From Paracoccus sp. MBLB3053 (GTDB lineage: Bacteria > Pseudomonadota > Alphaproteobacteria > Rhodobacterales > Rhodobacteraceae), in NCBI RefSeq assembly GCF_031822435.1, contig NZ_JAVQLW010000001.1, positions 567,501 to 631,500 of the forward strand: a stretch of 64,000 bases of DNA, in the 5' to 3' direction. Both the position numbers and the translations under genes were made by a program. Shown here one piece after another: positions 38,257 through 45,655 of the stretch (its first letter is position 1; every line of letters begins with the position of its first letter). The notes under the pieces were generated by a model, which was not told the DNA's origin, did no database searches, and saw only the letters and a program-made list of their open reading frames with translations.

Positions 38257-38595
38257 CTAGAAGGTCTCGGCGACCAGATCGACCGGGCGGCAGAGGCGCG
38301 TCGCGCGTGGCCCGGCAACGATCGGACGCTCGACCAGGATCGGATGCGCCACCATGTGGTCGAGGATGACGTCATCATCCGCGCCGATGAGGCCACGCTC
38401 GGCGGCATCCGTGCCCTTGGCGCGCAGCGCCTCAGCGGGCGTCAGGTTCGCGGCGGCAAGCAGGGAAGCAAGCTCATCCCGGTTCCAGCCCTGCTTGATA
38501 TAGTCGACGATGCGGGGCTCGTGCCCGGCATCGCGGATCATCTGCAGCACCTTGCGCGAGGTGCTGCAGGTCGGCTTGTGGTAGATGGTGATCAC
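38257..38595 (-). CDS. arsC: Glutaredoxin-dependent arsenate reductase (ArsC family)
   Basis: 112 residues. Cys10 in HKPTCSTSRK and the later Arg pattern around residue 95-108 (RPIVAGPRATRLCRP) match the plasmid-type ArsC fold. The enzyme reduces arsenate to arsenite. No ars regulator or efflux gene is adjacent, and related YffB/Spx-like proteins share the fold, so a detoxification role is not proven. It begins 3 bp after the alanine symporter stop. Confidence 0.85.
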   Translation of the reverse strand: MITIYHKPTCSTSRKVLQMIRDAGHEPRIVDYIKQGWNRDELASLLAAANLTPAEALRAKGTDAAERGLIGADDDVILDHMVAHPILVERPIVAGPRATRLCRPVDLVAETF

Positions 38596-38598
38596 GTC

Positions 38599-40008
38599 TT
38601 ACTTCCAGATCTCGCGGTTCACGCCCGGCGCGATCTCGGGATGGTCGGCGACATGGAAGGTCGGCTCCTGCCCCGCCGCGCGCTGGCGAAGGTAATCGCG
38701 CGTGACATAGGCGATGGTGCCCGACAGCGCAACGATCGCGATCAGGTTGATCGTCGCCATCAGCCCCATCGAGGCATCTGCGAAGTCGAAGACGGTCTGC
38801 ACCGTCTGGATCGCACCCCAGATCACCATCGCCATGACCGCGACGCGCAGGCCCGTCACCACGCTCATATGGCCATGGCCAAGGTAGATGATCGCGTTCT
38901 CGGCATAGGCATAGTTCCCGATGATCGAGGTGAAGGCGAAGAAGAAGATCGCGACCGCCACGAAGTAATGGCCGAAATTGCCGAAATGCTCGCCAAGCGC
39001 GGCCTGGGTCAGTGCGACGCCGGTCAGTTCCGCCGAAGGGATCGCCCCCGAAAGCAGGATCATGACCGCCGTGGCCGTGCAGACCAGCAGCGTGTCGATG
39101 AAGACGCCAAGCGCTTGGACGAAGCCCTGGCTGGACGGGTGGTGCGGCGCGGGCACCGCCACGGCCGCGATGTTCGGGGCCGAGCCCATGCCGGCCTCGT
39201 TCGAGAAGAGCCCGCGCTTCACCCCGTTCAGCATTGCCGCCGCGAAACCGCCCGCGGCGCCGCCCGCCGCCTCCTGCCAGCCAAGGGCCGAGGCGATGAT
39301 ATGGCCGATGATGCCCGGCACCTGCGTGATATGGGTGATGAGCACCCAGGCCGCCGCGAGCAGGTAGATCCCCGCCATGAAGGGCACGACGAATTCCGCG
39401 ACCCGCGCGATCTGCGGGATGCCGCCGAAGATGATGATCCCGGTCAGCGCCGCGATGACGATGCCGACGATCGCCTTGTTCACCCCGAAGGCCCCCGACA
39501 CCGCCTCGGCGATCGAATTCGACTGCACGGCGTTGAAGATGAGCCCGAAGGCAAGGATCAGCGCGACCGCGAAGATCGCCGCAAGCCAGCCCTGCCCCAG
39601 CCCTTTCTGGATGTAATAGGCCGGCCCCCCGCGATACATGCCGCCCGGCCCGTGATCCTTGTAAAGCTGGGCCAGGGTCGATTCGGAATAGGCGGTGGCC
39701 ATGCCGACCAGCGCGACCATCCACATCCAGAAGATCGCGCCCGGCCCCCCCAGCGTGATCGCGACCGCGACACCCGCGATATTTCCGGTGCCGACGCGCG
39801 AGGCGAGGCTGATGGTCAGCGCCTGGAACGGCGAGATCCCGTCCTTGTCCCCCGCGCGCGAGCCGAGCACGCATCGGAACATCTCGCCGAAATGCCGGAT
39901 CTGGATGAACCCGAGGCGGATGGTGAAGAAGATCCCGACCGCCAGCAGGCCGTAGATCAGCACATATCCCCAGAAGATGGTGTTCAGGAAGTCGATGATC
40001 GCAGTCAT
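38599..40008 (-). CDS. Alanine/glycine:cation symporter (AGCS family)
   Basis: 469 residues with about ten or eleven membrane helices. The AGCS signature GTGNIAGVAVAITLGGPGAIFWMW lies near 75-98 and the FSNEAGMGSAPN motif near 270. These carriers take up alanine or glycine with sodium or protons. ATG 40008 has AGGAGC 7 bp upstream, deciding against the in-frame start at 40047. First of a probable operon with arsC. Confidence 0.94.
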   Translation of the reverse strand: MTAIIDFLNTIFWGYVLIYGLLAVGIFFTIRLGFIQIRHFGEMFRCVLGSRAGDKDGISPFQALTISLASRVGTGNIAGVAVAITLGGPGAIFWMWMVALVGMATAYSESTLAQLYKDHGPGGMYRGGPAYYIQKGLGQGWLAAIFAVALILAFGLIFNAVQSNSIAEAVSGAFGVNKAIVGIVIAALTGIIIFGGIPQIARVAEFVVPFMAGIYLLAAAWVLITHITQVPGIIGHIIASALGWQEAAGGAAGGFAAAMLNGVKRGLFSNEAGMGSAPNIAAVAVPAPHHPSSQGFVQALGVFIDTLLVCTATAVMILLSGAIPSAELTGVALTQAALGEHFGNFGHYFVAVAIFFFAFTSIIGNYAYAENAIIYLGHGHMSVVTGLRVAVMAMVIWGAIQTVQTVFDFADASMGLMATINLIAIVALSGTIAYVTRDYLRQRAAGQEPTFHVADHPEIAPGVNREIWK

Positions 40009-40066
40009 GGGCTTGCTCCTGTTACATGCCCGTGATTGTGCGGTCACGCAGGCAAGCCCGCAAGAA

Positions 40067-41443
40067 TTAGCGCGCCTCGACCCGCAGCCTTACCCCGCCA
40101 TGTGGCCGAAGTGTCAGGATCATGCGCGGTTCGGGGGCAGCTCCTGCCAGATCGAAACGCAGCCGCGCAAGCAGCGTCGAAAGGATGATCACCGCCTCCT
40201 GTATGGCGAAGCTTGCGCCGATGCAGATCCGCGGCCCGGCCCCGAAGGGCAGGAAGGCATAGCGATCGCGGTCGCAATCGGCGGCGAAACGATCGGGATC
40301 GAAGCGGTCGGGATCATCCCACAGCATGTGATGGCGATGCAGCGCATAGATCGGCAGCATGATCGTGTCGCCCGGCCTGACCTCGCGCCCGCCCAGCCGG
40401 TCGTGGATGCGCGAGGTGCGCGACAGGAAGGCCGCGGGTGGATAAAGGCGCAGCGTCTCGTCGACGATCTGGCGGGTATAGGGCAGGCGCGCAACATCGG
40501 CCGCGGTGGCGGCGCGTGCGCCCAGGACCGCGCGGGCCTCGATGGCCGCGCGGTCCTGCACCCCGGGATCGAAGGCCACGAGATAGAGCGCCCAGGCCAG
40601 CGTCAGGGCCGTCGTCTCGTGCCCGGCCACGATGAAGGTCAACAGGTTGTCGCGCAGCTCGCCCTCGGCCATGGCGCGGCCGGTTTCGGGGTCCTGCCCG
40701 GCGCGGAGCAGGTCCAGAAGATCGGGCACCTCGCGCGGACCCGAGCGCGCGCGCGCGCGGATCGCGTCATCGGCCACCCGCTTCATCCGTCGCAGGTCAC
40801 GGCCGGAAAACAGCCGCCCCGGCCTTGGCACCCAGCCCGGAAGGCCCAGGATGTCCAGCACCGAAAGCCGCGCCGAGCTGGCGATATAGGCGTCGATCGC
40901 CTGGTGGACGGCATCGCGGTCGAAACCCTCGCTGCCCGAGAAGGTGACATCCGAGATCACCTCGAAGGTCGCCGCGACGGTTTCGGCAAAGACGTCGACC
41001 GGGCCGCTGGCGGCGGCCAGGCGGCGCGCGCTGGCCTCGGCGCTGGCCGTCATCACCGGTGCCAGCGCCTCGACATGGCGCTGCGCGAAGGCGGGGGCCG
41101 CGGCGCGGCGCTGCCAGCGCCAATGCGCCCCCTCGGCCACGAAAAGCGACTGGCCGATCGCCGGCTCGAGCAGCAGCTTGGTCACGATCGACTTGGGATA
41201 GTCCTCGACCCGGTCCTTGAGCACGATGCGCAGGGCTTCGGGGTCCATCACCATGTGCCAGCGCTTGCCGGTGCGCCCCGACACCATCGGCTGGCGCGTC
41301 GCGATTTCCGGGATCAGCTCCAGGACGTTGCGCCGCGCCGTGAGCGCCGAGCCGATCACGCCCAGGGGCCTGCGGCCCAGCGTCACGCGGGCAGGATAAC
41401 GTGATCTGCGGCTTGTCTGGTGGGGTGCGGCGAGATCGTCCAT
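40067..41443 (-). CDS. Cytochrome P450
   Basis: About 458 residues. I-helix AGHETTALTLAW, ExxR in DETLRLYPPAA, and the heme loop FGAGPRICIGASFA with Cys about 407 are all present. No N-terminal membrane anchor, so soluble bacterial type. Substrate and electron donor are not evident; no ferredoxin gene is adjacent. The start is uncertain: ATG 41443 lies just past the rplT terminator and lacks a Shine-Dalgarno, so it may be leaderless, or a start at 41479 (inside the terminator stem) or an internal GTG may be used. Confidence 0.9.
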   Translation of the reverse strand: MDDLAAPHQTSRRSRYPARVTLGRRPLGVIGSALTARRNVLELIPEIATRQPMVSGRTGKRWHMVMDPEALRIVLKDRVEDYPKSIVTKLLLEPAIGQSLFVAEGAHWRWQRRAAAPAFAQRHVEALAPVMTASAEASARRLAAASGPVDVFAETVAATFEVISDVTFSGSEGFDRDAVHQAIDAYIASSARLSVLDILGLPGWVPRPGRLFSGRDLRRMKRVADDAIRARARSGPREVPDLLDLLRAGQDPETGRAMAEGELRDNLLTFIVAGHETTALTLAWALYLVAFDPGVQDRAAIEARAVLGARAATAADVARLPYTRQIVDETLRLYPPAAFLSRTSRIHDRLGGREVRPGDTIMLPIYALHRHHMLWDDPDRFDPDRFAADCDRDRYAFLPFGAGPRICIGASFAIQEAVIILSTLLARLRFDLAGAAPEPRMILTLRPHGGVRLRVEAR

Positions 41444-41445
41444 GC

Positions 41446-41476
41446 ACGAAAAAACCCGCACCTCGGGTGCGGGTTT
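41446..41476 (-). terminator. Rho-independent terminator of the rpmI-rplT operon
   Basis: On the minus strand an 11-bp stem AAACCCGCACC / GGTGCGGGTTT with loop CGA, followed by TTTTTT. It lies 44 bp past the rplT stop. The U-tract ends 5 bp before the proposed P450 start. Confidence 0.94.
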
Positions 41477-41519
41477 CATCACGTTTCGCCTTTTTTCGGC
41501 GGTCCGGAACGGGTCCGGA

Positions 41520-41879
41520 TCAGGCAGCGGCCTTGGCTTGTGCGACGACGGCGGCAAAAGCCTCCGGCTCGTGCACGGCCAGGTCGGCCAGAACCTTGCG
41601 ATCCACCTCGATGCCGGCTTTCGCCAGGGCAGCGATGAAACGCGAATAGGTCATTTCGGCATCGACCGCGCGGACGGCGGCGTTGATGCGCTGGATCCAC
41701 AGGGCGCGGAAGTTGCGCTTGCGGTTCTTGCGGTCGCGGGTCGCGTATTGGTTGGCCTTGTCGACAGCCTGGGTCGCGGTGCGGAAGTTGCGCGAACGGT
41801 TGCCGTAATAGCCTTTCGCCGCGTCAAGAACCTTCTTGTGGCGGGCGTGGGTGACTTTACCCGATTTGACTCGTGCCAT
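41520..41879 (-). CDS. rplT: 50S ribosomal protein L20
   Basis: 119 residues, strongly basic. Starts [19 protein letters not shown] and contains [12 protein letters not shown] and [14 protein letters not shown], the bL20 hallmarks. Essential for large-subunit assembly; in many bacteria it represses its own operon. Second gene after rpmI (12 bp gap). infC, which often leads this operon, is not adjacent. Confidence 0.98.
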   Translation of the reverse strand: MARVKSGKVTHARHKKVLDAAKGYYGNRSRNFRTATQAVDKANQYATRDRKNRKRNFRALWIQRINAAVRAVDAEMTYSRFIAALAKAGIEVDRKVLADLAVHEPEAFAAVVAQAKAAA

Positions 41880-41891
41880 GTCTGGTTCTCC

Positions 41892-42092
41892 TTAGCGGTT
41901 GTACGGCATGTATTTCTTGACGATCTTCGCGTCCGCATCGGACAGGATCATCGTCCCGGTCACGTCGCGGATGAATTTCGTCGAGCGCTTGATCATGCCG
42001 TGGCGCTTGCCGGCCGGGCCAGCTTTCACTTTGCCCGAGGCCGTGAACGAGAACCGCTTTTTGGCGGCCGCTTTTGTCTTCATCTTCGGCAT
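41892..42092 (-). CDS. rpmI: 50S ribosomal protein L35
   Basis: 66 residues, [20 protein letters not shown], the bL35 N-terminus, with a basic middle and the terminal [13 protein letters not shown] 42092 has AGGAG upstream. Co-transcribed with rplT. A longer frame upstream is non-coding. Confidence 0.97.
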   Translation of the reverse strand: MPKMKTKAAAKKRFSFTASGKVKAGPAGKRHGMIKRSTKFIRDVTGTMILSDADAKIVKKYMPYNR

Positions 42093-42200
42093 TTTACTCT
42101 CCTTGCGGTCAGAGTGAACGCACGACTCGGCAATGCCATGTCGGCCGGCCGCGCGGGTGGAAGCGCGCCCTATACGGGGACGCGCACGAAAAGGCAAGCC

Positions 42201-42596
42201 CTATTGACCCGTCTGGCCCTCGGCCGGTGCCGGGGTTTCGGCCGGGGCTTCGACCGGTGCTTCGGCGGGGGGCTCGGCAGAGCTTTCTGCCGGAGCTTCT
42301 GCCGGTGCTTCTGCCGGAACTTCTGACGGAGCTTCTGCCGGTGCTTCTGCCGGCGCTTCGGGGGGGATCGGCGCGTAGAAGCTTTCGCCGCTTTGCAGCC
42401 GATGCCAGGACTGCGCCAGCGTGTCGAGACCAAGGGGTCGGCTGTCGAGCAGGCTTCCGGCAAAAAGCGCCACAAGGCCCAGCACCAGCGCGACCGCTGC
42501 CCCACGCGGCGCGCGAGTCTGAGCGACCGCGATGATCGCCAACAGGACCGAAAGCGCGCAAAGCGCCACGCCGCCAAGCAGCAGGATGTCGATCAT
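42201..42596 (-). CDS. Small membrane protein with Pro/Ala/Glu repeat tail
   Basis: 131 residues. Two hydrophobic segments (about 4-24 and 33-50) precede a C-terminal 55-residue tail of PAEAP-type repeats. No known family. It lies between pyk (40 bp away) and rpmI on the same strand. The tail may extend through the periplasm or cytosol as a flexible rod. Function unknown. Confidence 0.72.
   Translation of the reverse strand: MIDILLLGGVALCALSVLLAIIAVAQTRAPRGAAVALVLGLVALFAGSLLDSRPLGLDTLAQSWHRLQSGESFYAPIPPEAPAEAPAEAPSEVPAEAPAEAPAESSAEPPAEAPVEAPAETPAPAEGQTGQ
42238..42366 (-). repeat. In-frame minisatellite coding for PAEAP repeats
   Basis: About a dozen imperfect units of 12-15 bp (GCTTCTGCCGGT-like on the plus strand) encode the Pro-Ala-Glu tail of the membrane protein at 42201. 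Being in multiples of three, copy-number changes would alter length without frameshift. Confidence 0.75.
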
Positions 42597-42635
42597 CGAA
42601 TGGCCCCCTCGCCCGGATTCATTGCGATCAAAGGC

Positions 42636-44081
42636 TTATTCCGGATCGGTGCGATAGATCAAGCGTTCGTCACAGGGCGCGATGCGCAAGATATTCGTCG
42701 TGCCCGATTGGTTGAACGGCACGCCCGCCATGACGACGATCTGGTTCGTTTCGTCGGCAAAACCGAAATCCCGCGCCGCCTTGGCGGCATTGACCACGGC
42801 CTGCTTGAAGCGTTCGAGCGAGGGGGTCAGCACGCAATGCGTGCCCCAGGTCAGGCAGAGCCGGCGCAGCGTGGCCGTCTCCGAAGACATGGCGATGATC
42901 GGCACGCGCGGTTTTTCACGCGCGACGAGGCTCGCGGTCGTGCCCGATTCGGTAAAGGCGCAGATCGCGGAAATGTCCGTCGTCTCGGCGATCTCTCGCG
43001 CGGCGGCCACGATCGCATCGGCCACGGTCTGGCGCTTGGCGGCACGCGAGCTTTCGATGACCTCGCGATAGGTCGGATCGGATTCGACCGAGCGGGCGAC
43101 ATTGTCCATGGTCGCCACGGCCTCGACCGGATAGGCGCCGGCCGCGCTTTCGGCCGAAAGCATGATCGCGTCGGCGCCCTCGTAGATCGCGGTGGCCACG
43201 TCCGAGACCTCGGCGCGGGTCGGCATCGGGCTTTCGATCATCGATTCCAGCATCTGGGTCGCGACGATCACGGGCTTTGCCGCGGCGCGGCAGGCACGGG
43301 TCAGGCGCTTCTGGATCGGCGGCACGGAATGGACCGGCAGTTCGACGCCAAGATCGCCGCGCGCCACCATGATCCCGTCCGAGACCTTGAGGATTTCCGA
43401 GAAGGCCCGCACGGCGGCGGGTTTCTCGATCTTCGAGATGATTGCGGCGCGGCCCTTTGCGAGCTTGCGCGCCTCGATCACGTCTTCCGGGCGCTGCACG
43501 AAGCTGAGCGCAAGCCAGTCCACGCCCATCTCGCAGGCGAATTCCAGATCGTCGCGGTCCTTTTCGGACAGCGCGGCCAGCGGCAGCACCACGTCGGGCA
43601 CGTTCACGCCCTTGCGGTTCGAGATCGGCCCGCCCGCCGTCACCACGCAATCGGCGAAGTCCGCGCCGCAGCTTTCGACCGTCAGGCGGATCTTGCCGTC
43701 ATTGACCAGAAGCTCGGCACCGGCTTCCAGCGCTGCGAAGATCTCGGGATGGGGCAGCTGGACACGGTGGATATCGCCCGGCCTCTCGTCCAGATCAAAG
43801 CGGAAGCTCTGTCCGTCCTGCAGGTCAAGCGGCCCTTCGGCAAAGGTGCCGACCCGCAGCTTCGGCCCCTGAAGGTCCGCGAGCACCGCGATCGGGCGGC
43901 CCGATTCGGCCTCGACCCGGCGAATGATGTCGTAGCGGGCGCGCTGTTCTTCGTGCGAGCCATGGCTCATGTTCAGCCGGAACACGTCCGCCCCGGCCTC
44001 GAACAGCGCCCGGATGGTGGCGAAGTCGCTGGAGGCTGGGCCGAGTGTTGCCACGATCTTGACCTTGCGATGCCGTCTCAT
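42636..44081 (-). CDS. pyk: Pyruvate kinase
   Basis: 481 residues. KIVATLGPASSDF and FRLNMSHGSHEE (about 7-45), IISKIEKPAAVRA (catalytic Lys, about 215-227) and MVARGDLGVELP (metal site) are the class signatures; TQMLESMIESPMPTRAEVSD follows. A C-terminal allosteric domain is present. Converts phosphoenolpyruvate and ADP to pyruvate and ATP. ATG 44081 has GGGAGAG upstream; a long in-frame extension continues past it without similarity. Divergent from the formylglutamate hydrolase gene. Confidence 0.97.
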   Translation of the reverse strand: MRRHRKVKIVATLGPASSDFATIRALFEAGADVFRLNMSHGSHEEQRARYDIIRRVEAESGRPIAVLADLQGPKLRVGTFAEGPLDLQDGQSFRFDLDERPGDIHRVQLPHPEIFAALEAGAELLVNDGKIRLTVESCGADFADCVVTAGGPISNRKGVNVPDVVLPLAALSEKDRDDLEFACEMGVDWLALSFVQRPEDVIEARKLAKGRAAIISKIEKPAAVRAFSEILKVSDGIMVARGDLGVELPVHSVPPIQKRLTRACRAAAKPVIVATQMLESMIESPMPTRAEVSDVATAIYEGADAIMLSAESAAGAYPVEAVATMDNVARSVESDPTYREVIESSRAAKRQTVADAIVAAAREIAETTDISAICAFTESGTTASLVAREKPRVPIIAMSSETATLRRLCLTWGTHCVLTPSLERFKQAVVNAAKAARDFGFADETNQIVVMAGVPFNQSGTTNILRIAPCDERLIYRTDPE

Positions 44082-44201
44082 CCGTCTCTCCCGTCGTGTT
44101 TGCGCTAGCGAACGCTGTATAGACCCAAGCGTGGCCTCGCGGCAACTGGCGCAAGGCTCGGGGCTTGCACTAAAGATTGCCCCATGCAAGGCGAAGGAAC
44201 C

Positions 44202-44942
44202 ATGACGGCAACGGCTTACACGATTTTCGGAAGCGATCGGCCCTCGCGCTGGCTGATCACCTGCGACCATGCGACGAATCGCGTCCCCGACTGGATCAAT
44301 GGCAGCGATCTGGGAATCGCGCCCGAGGATATGGGCCGCCACATCGCTTTTGACATCGGGGCGGCGGGGCTGGCGCGGATGTTGGCCGAGCGGCTGGATG
44401 CCCCGGCGATCCTGTCGAATTTCTCGCGCCTGGTGATCGACCCCAATCGCGGCGAGGACGATCCGACCTTGCTGATGCGGATCTATGACGGCACCGTCAT
44501 TCCGGCCAATCGCCGCATGGATGAAGCCGAACGCGATCGGCGGCTGAACCTGCTTTACCGGCCCTATCACGAGGCCTATGCCGGGCTGGCGGCACGCCAT
44601 CCGCGCCGGGCGATCTGCGCCATTCACAGCTTTACCCGGCAATTGCGCGGGCGCCCGCGCAGGCCCTGGGCCGTGGGCGTCTTGTATTCGCATCGCGATG
44701 AAAGACTTGGCCCCGCGCTTATCCGCGAATGCCGCGACGAAGGCTGGATCACCGGCGACAACGAACCCTATTCCGGCCACCTGGAGGGCGATTCGATCGA
44801 CCGTCACGCCCTGGCGCATGGCCGCCCGAACGTGCTGATCGAGATCTGCAACGATCTGATCGAGGACGAGGCGGGACAGATCCTGTGGGCCGACCGGCTG
44901 GCCGGGGTGCTGGGCGGAATCCTGGACCGCAACGGTCTTTAG
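44202..44942 (+). CDS. N-formylglutamate amidohydrolase family protein
   Basis: 246 residues. LITCDHATNRVP near 20-31, HSFTRQLRGRPRRPW near 145-159 and the EICNDL segment fit the FGase (HutG-type) family, which contains His/Asp/Glu metal ligands. It releases glutamate from N-formylglutamate in histidine breakdown, but no hut genes are in the window. ATG 44202 has GAAGGA just upstream; ATG 44184 is an alternative. Its stop overlaps the convergent MarR-gene stop by 4 bp. Confidence 0.88.
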   Translation: MTATAYTIFGSDRPSRWLITCDHATNRVPDWINGSDLGIAPEDMGRHIAFDIGAAGLARMLAERLDAPAILSNFSRLVIDPNRGEDDPTLLMRIYDGTVIPANRRMDEAERDRRLNLLYRPYHEAYAGLAARHPRRAICAIHSFTRQLRGRPRRPWAVGVLYSHRDERLGPALIRECRDEGWITGDNEPYSGHLEGDSIDRHALAHGRPNVLIEICNDLIEDEAGQILWADRLAGVLGGILDRNGL

Positions 44943-45421
44943 CGCGAGGCCTTGGCCGCGTAATCGTTCAGGTGCTGGCGCAGCAACTGCATGTCGCGCG
45001 TCAGGCTGGTCAACTTGTCGCGGGGAAAACCCGCCGCCTCGGCCACGCAGCGCATGATCTCGCCCACGCCGGAATGCATGTCGCGCCCTTTGTCGGTGAG
45101 GCTGATCAACACCCTTCGTTCATCCGCGCTGTCACGCTGCCGACTGAGGAGACCCATCGATTCAAGCCGCTTGAGCATCGGCGTCAGGGTATTGGTTTCC
45201 AGAAACAGCTTTTCCCCAAGCTGGCCGATGGTCACCCCATCCCGGTCCCAAAGCGCCAGCATGACGAGATATTGCGGAAAGGTCAGCCCGAGCCGGTCGA
45301 GCTGGTGGCGATAGACCCGGTTGAAGGCCAGCCCCGCCGAATAGGTCGCGAAGCAAAGCTGGTCATCCAGACCCGGGATCTCGGCTTCGGGCGACGGGGG
45401 GCAAGGCATGTCCTGTGTCAT
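44939..45421 (-). CDS. MarR family regulator, OhrR-like
   Basis: 160 residues with a winged helix (about 55-120: LTFPQYLVMLALWDRDGVTIGQL, then LTPMLKRLESMGLLSRQRD). The N-terminal DDQLCFATYSA places a Cys (residue 23) where OhrR proteins have the peroxide-sensing Cys, so it is probably a redox sensor of organic hydroperoxides. No ohr gene is adjacent. A cluster of four dyads just upstream is the likely operator, suggesting autoregulation. Confidence 0.9.
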   Translation of the reverse strand: MTQDMPCPPSPEAEIPGLDDQLCFATYSAGLAFNRVYRHQLDRLGLTFPQYLVMLALWDRDGVTIGQLGEKLFLETNTLTPMLKRLESMGLLSRQRDSADERRVLISLTDKGRDMHSGVGEIMRCVAEAAGFPRDKLTSLTRDMQLLRQHLNDYAAKASR

Positions 45422-45432
45422 GGGATGAATTT

Positions 45433-45529
45433 ATATCGTTCGCGATATTATCGCAAGCATTGACATTCTTTCCCGCGCGTTTTATATCGTGTGCGATCCT
45501 GTCGCTCGCGATGTTATCTTGTGCGATGT
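45433..45529. promoter_or_regulatory. Operator-like array of four dyads upstream of the OhrR-like gene
   Basis: Four sites with the pattern xTATCG-N4-CGATxT: 45433-45448 (ATATCG TTCG CGATAT, perfect arms), 45484-45499, 45499-45514 and 45514-45529 (degenerate). The last three are spaced exactly 15 bp. The first lies 12 bp from the regulator's start codon; the second overlaps the -10 of a rightward promoter. Consistent with MarR-family binding; which protein binds is inferred. Confidence 0.7.
45460..45488 (+). promoter_or_regulatory. Strong sigma-70-type promoter, rightward
   Basis: TTGACA at 45460-45465, 17-bp spacer, TATATC at 45483-45488. It overlaps operator dyad 2 and faces away from the regulator gene. 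Predicted start about 45495. Confidence 0.65.
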
Positions 45530-45641
45530 TGAATGTTGAGCCGTGGTGGGCCGGGCGACAGGGTCCGAAGACCGCAAGGCCGAAACGATTTTTCAACGAG
45601 TTTCCGCCCATGATCGGCAGCGATCATGGGCGATTGTTTTT
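45495..45641 (+). ncRNA. Candidate small RNA between the OhrR-like gene and priA
   Basis: About 147 nt are bounded by the promoter at 45460-45488 and a terminator ending about 45641, in a gap with no recognised gene. The only open frame runs through operator sites and the terminator stem and has no motif or ribosome-binding site. The overlap of promoter and operators implies control by the OhrR-like protein. Existence of the transcript is inferred. Confidence 0.45.
45605..45641 (+). terminator. Rho-independent terminator
   Basis: A perfect 12-bp stem, CGCCCATGATCG (45605-45616) with CGATCATGGGCG (45621-45632), loop GCAG, followed on the plus strand by ATTGTTTTT. It has no T-run on the minus strand, so it is not a terminator for priA, whose stop lies 15 bp to the right. 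Confidence 0.85.
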
Positions 45642-45655
45642 GACATGACCCAAAG

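Noticed and set aside
38245..40035. A 596-codon plus-strand frame rich in Asp, His and Arg
   Set aside because: Antisense of a transporter gene; the composition is the typical reverse-complement signature of hydrophobic codons.
45415..45648. A 77-codon plus-strand frame between the MarR gene and priA
   Set aside because: Runs through the operator array, promoter and terminator stem, with no ribosome-binding site. The non-coding explanation is better.
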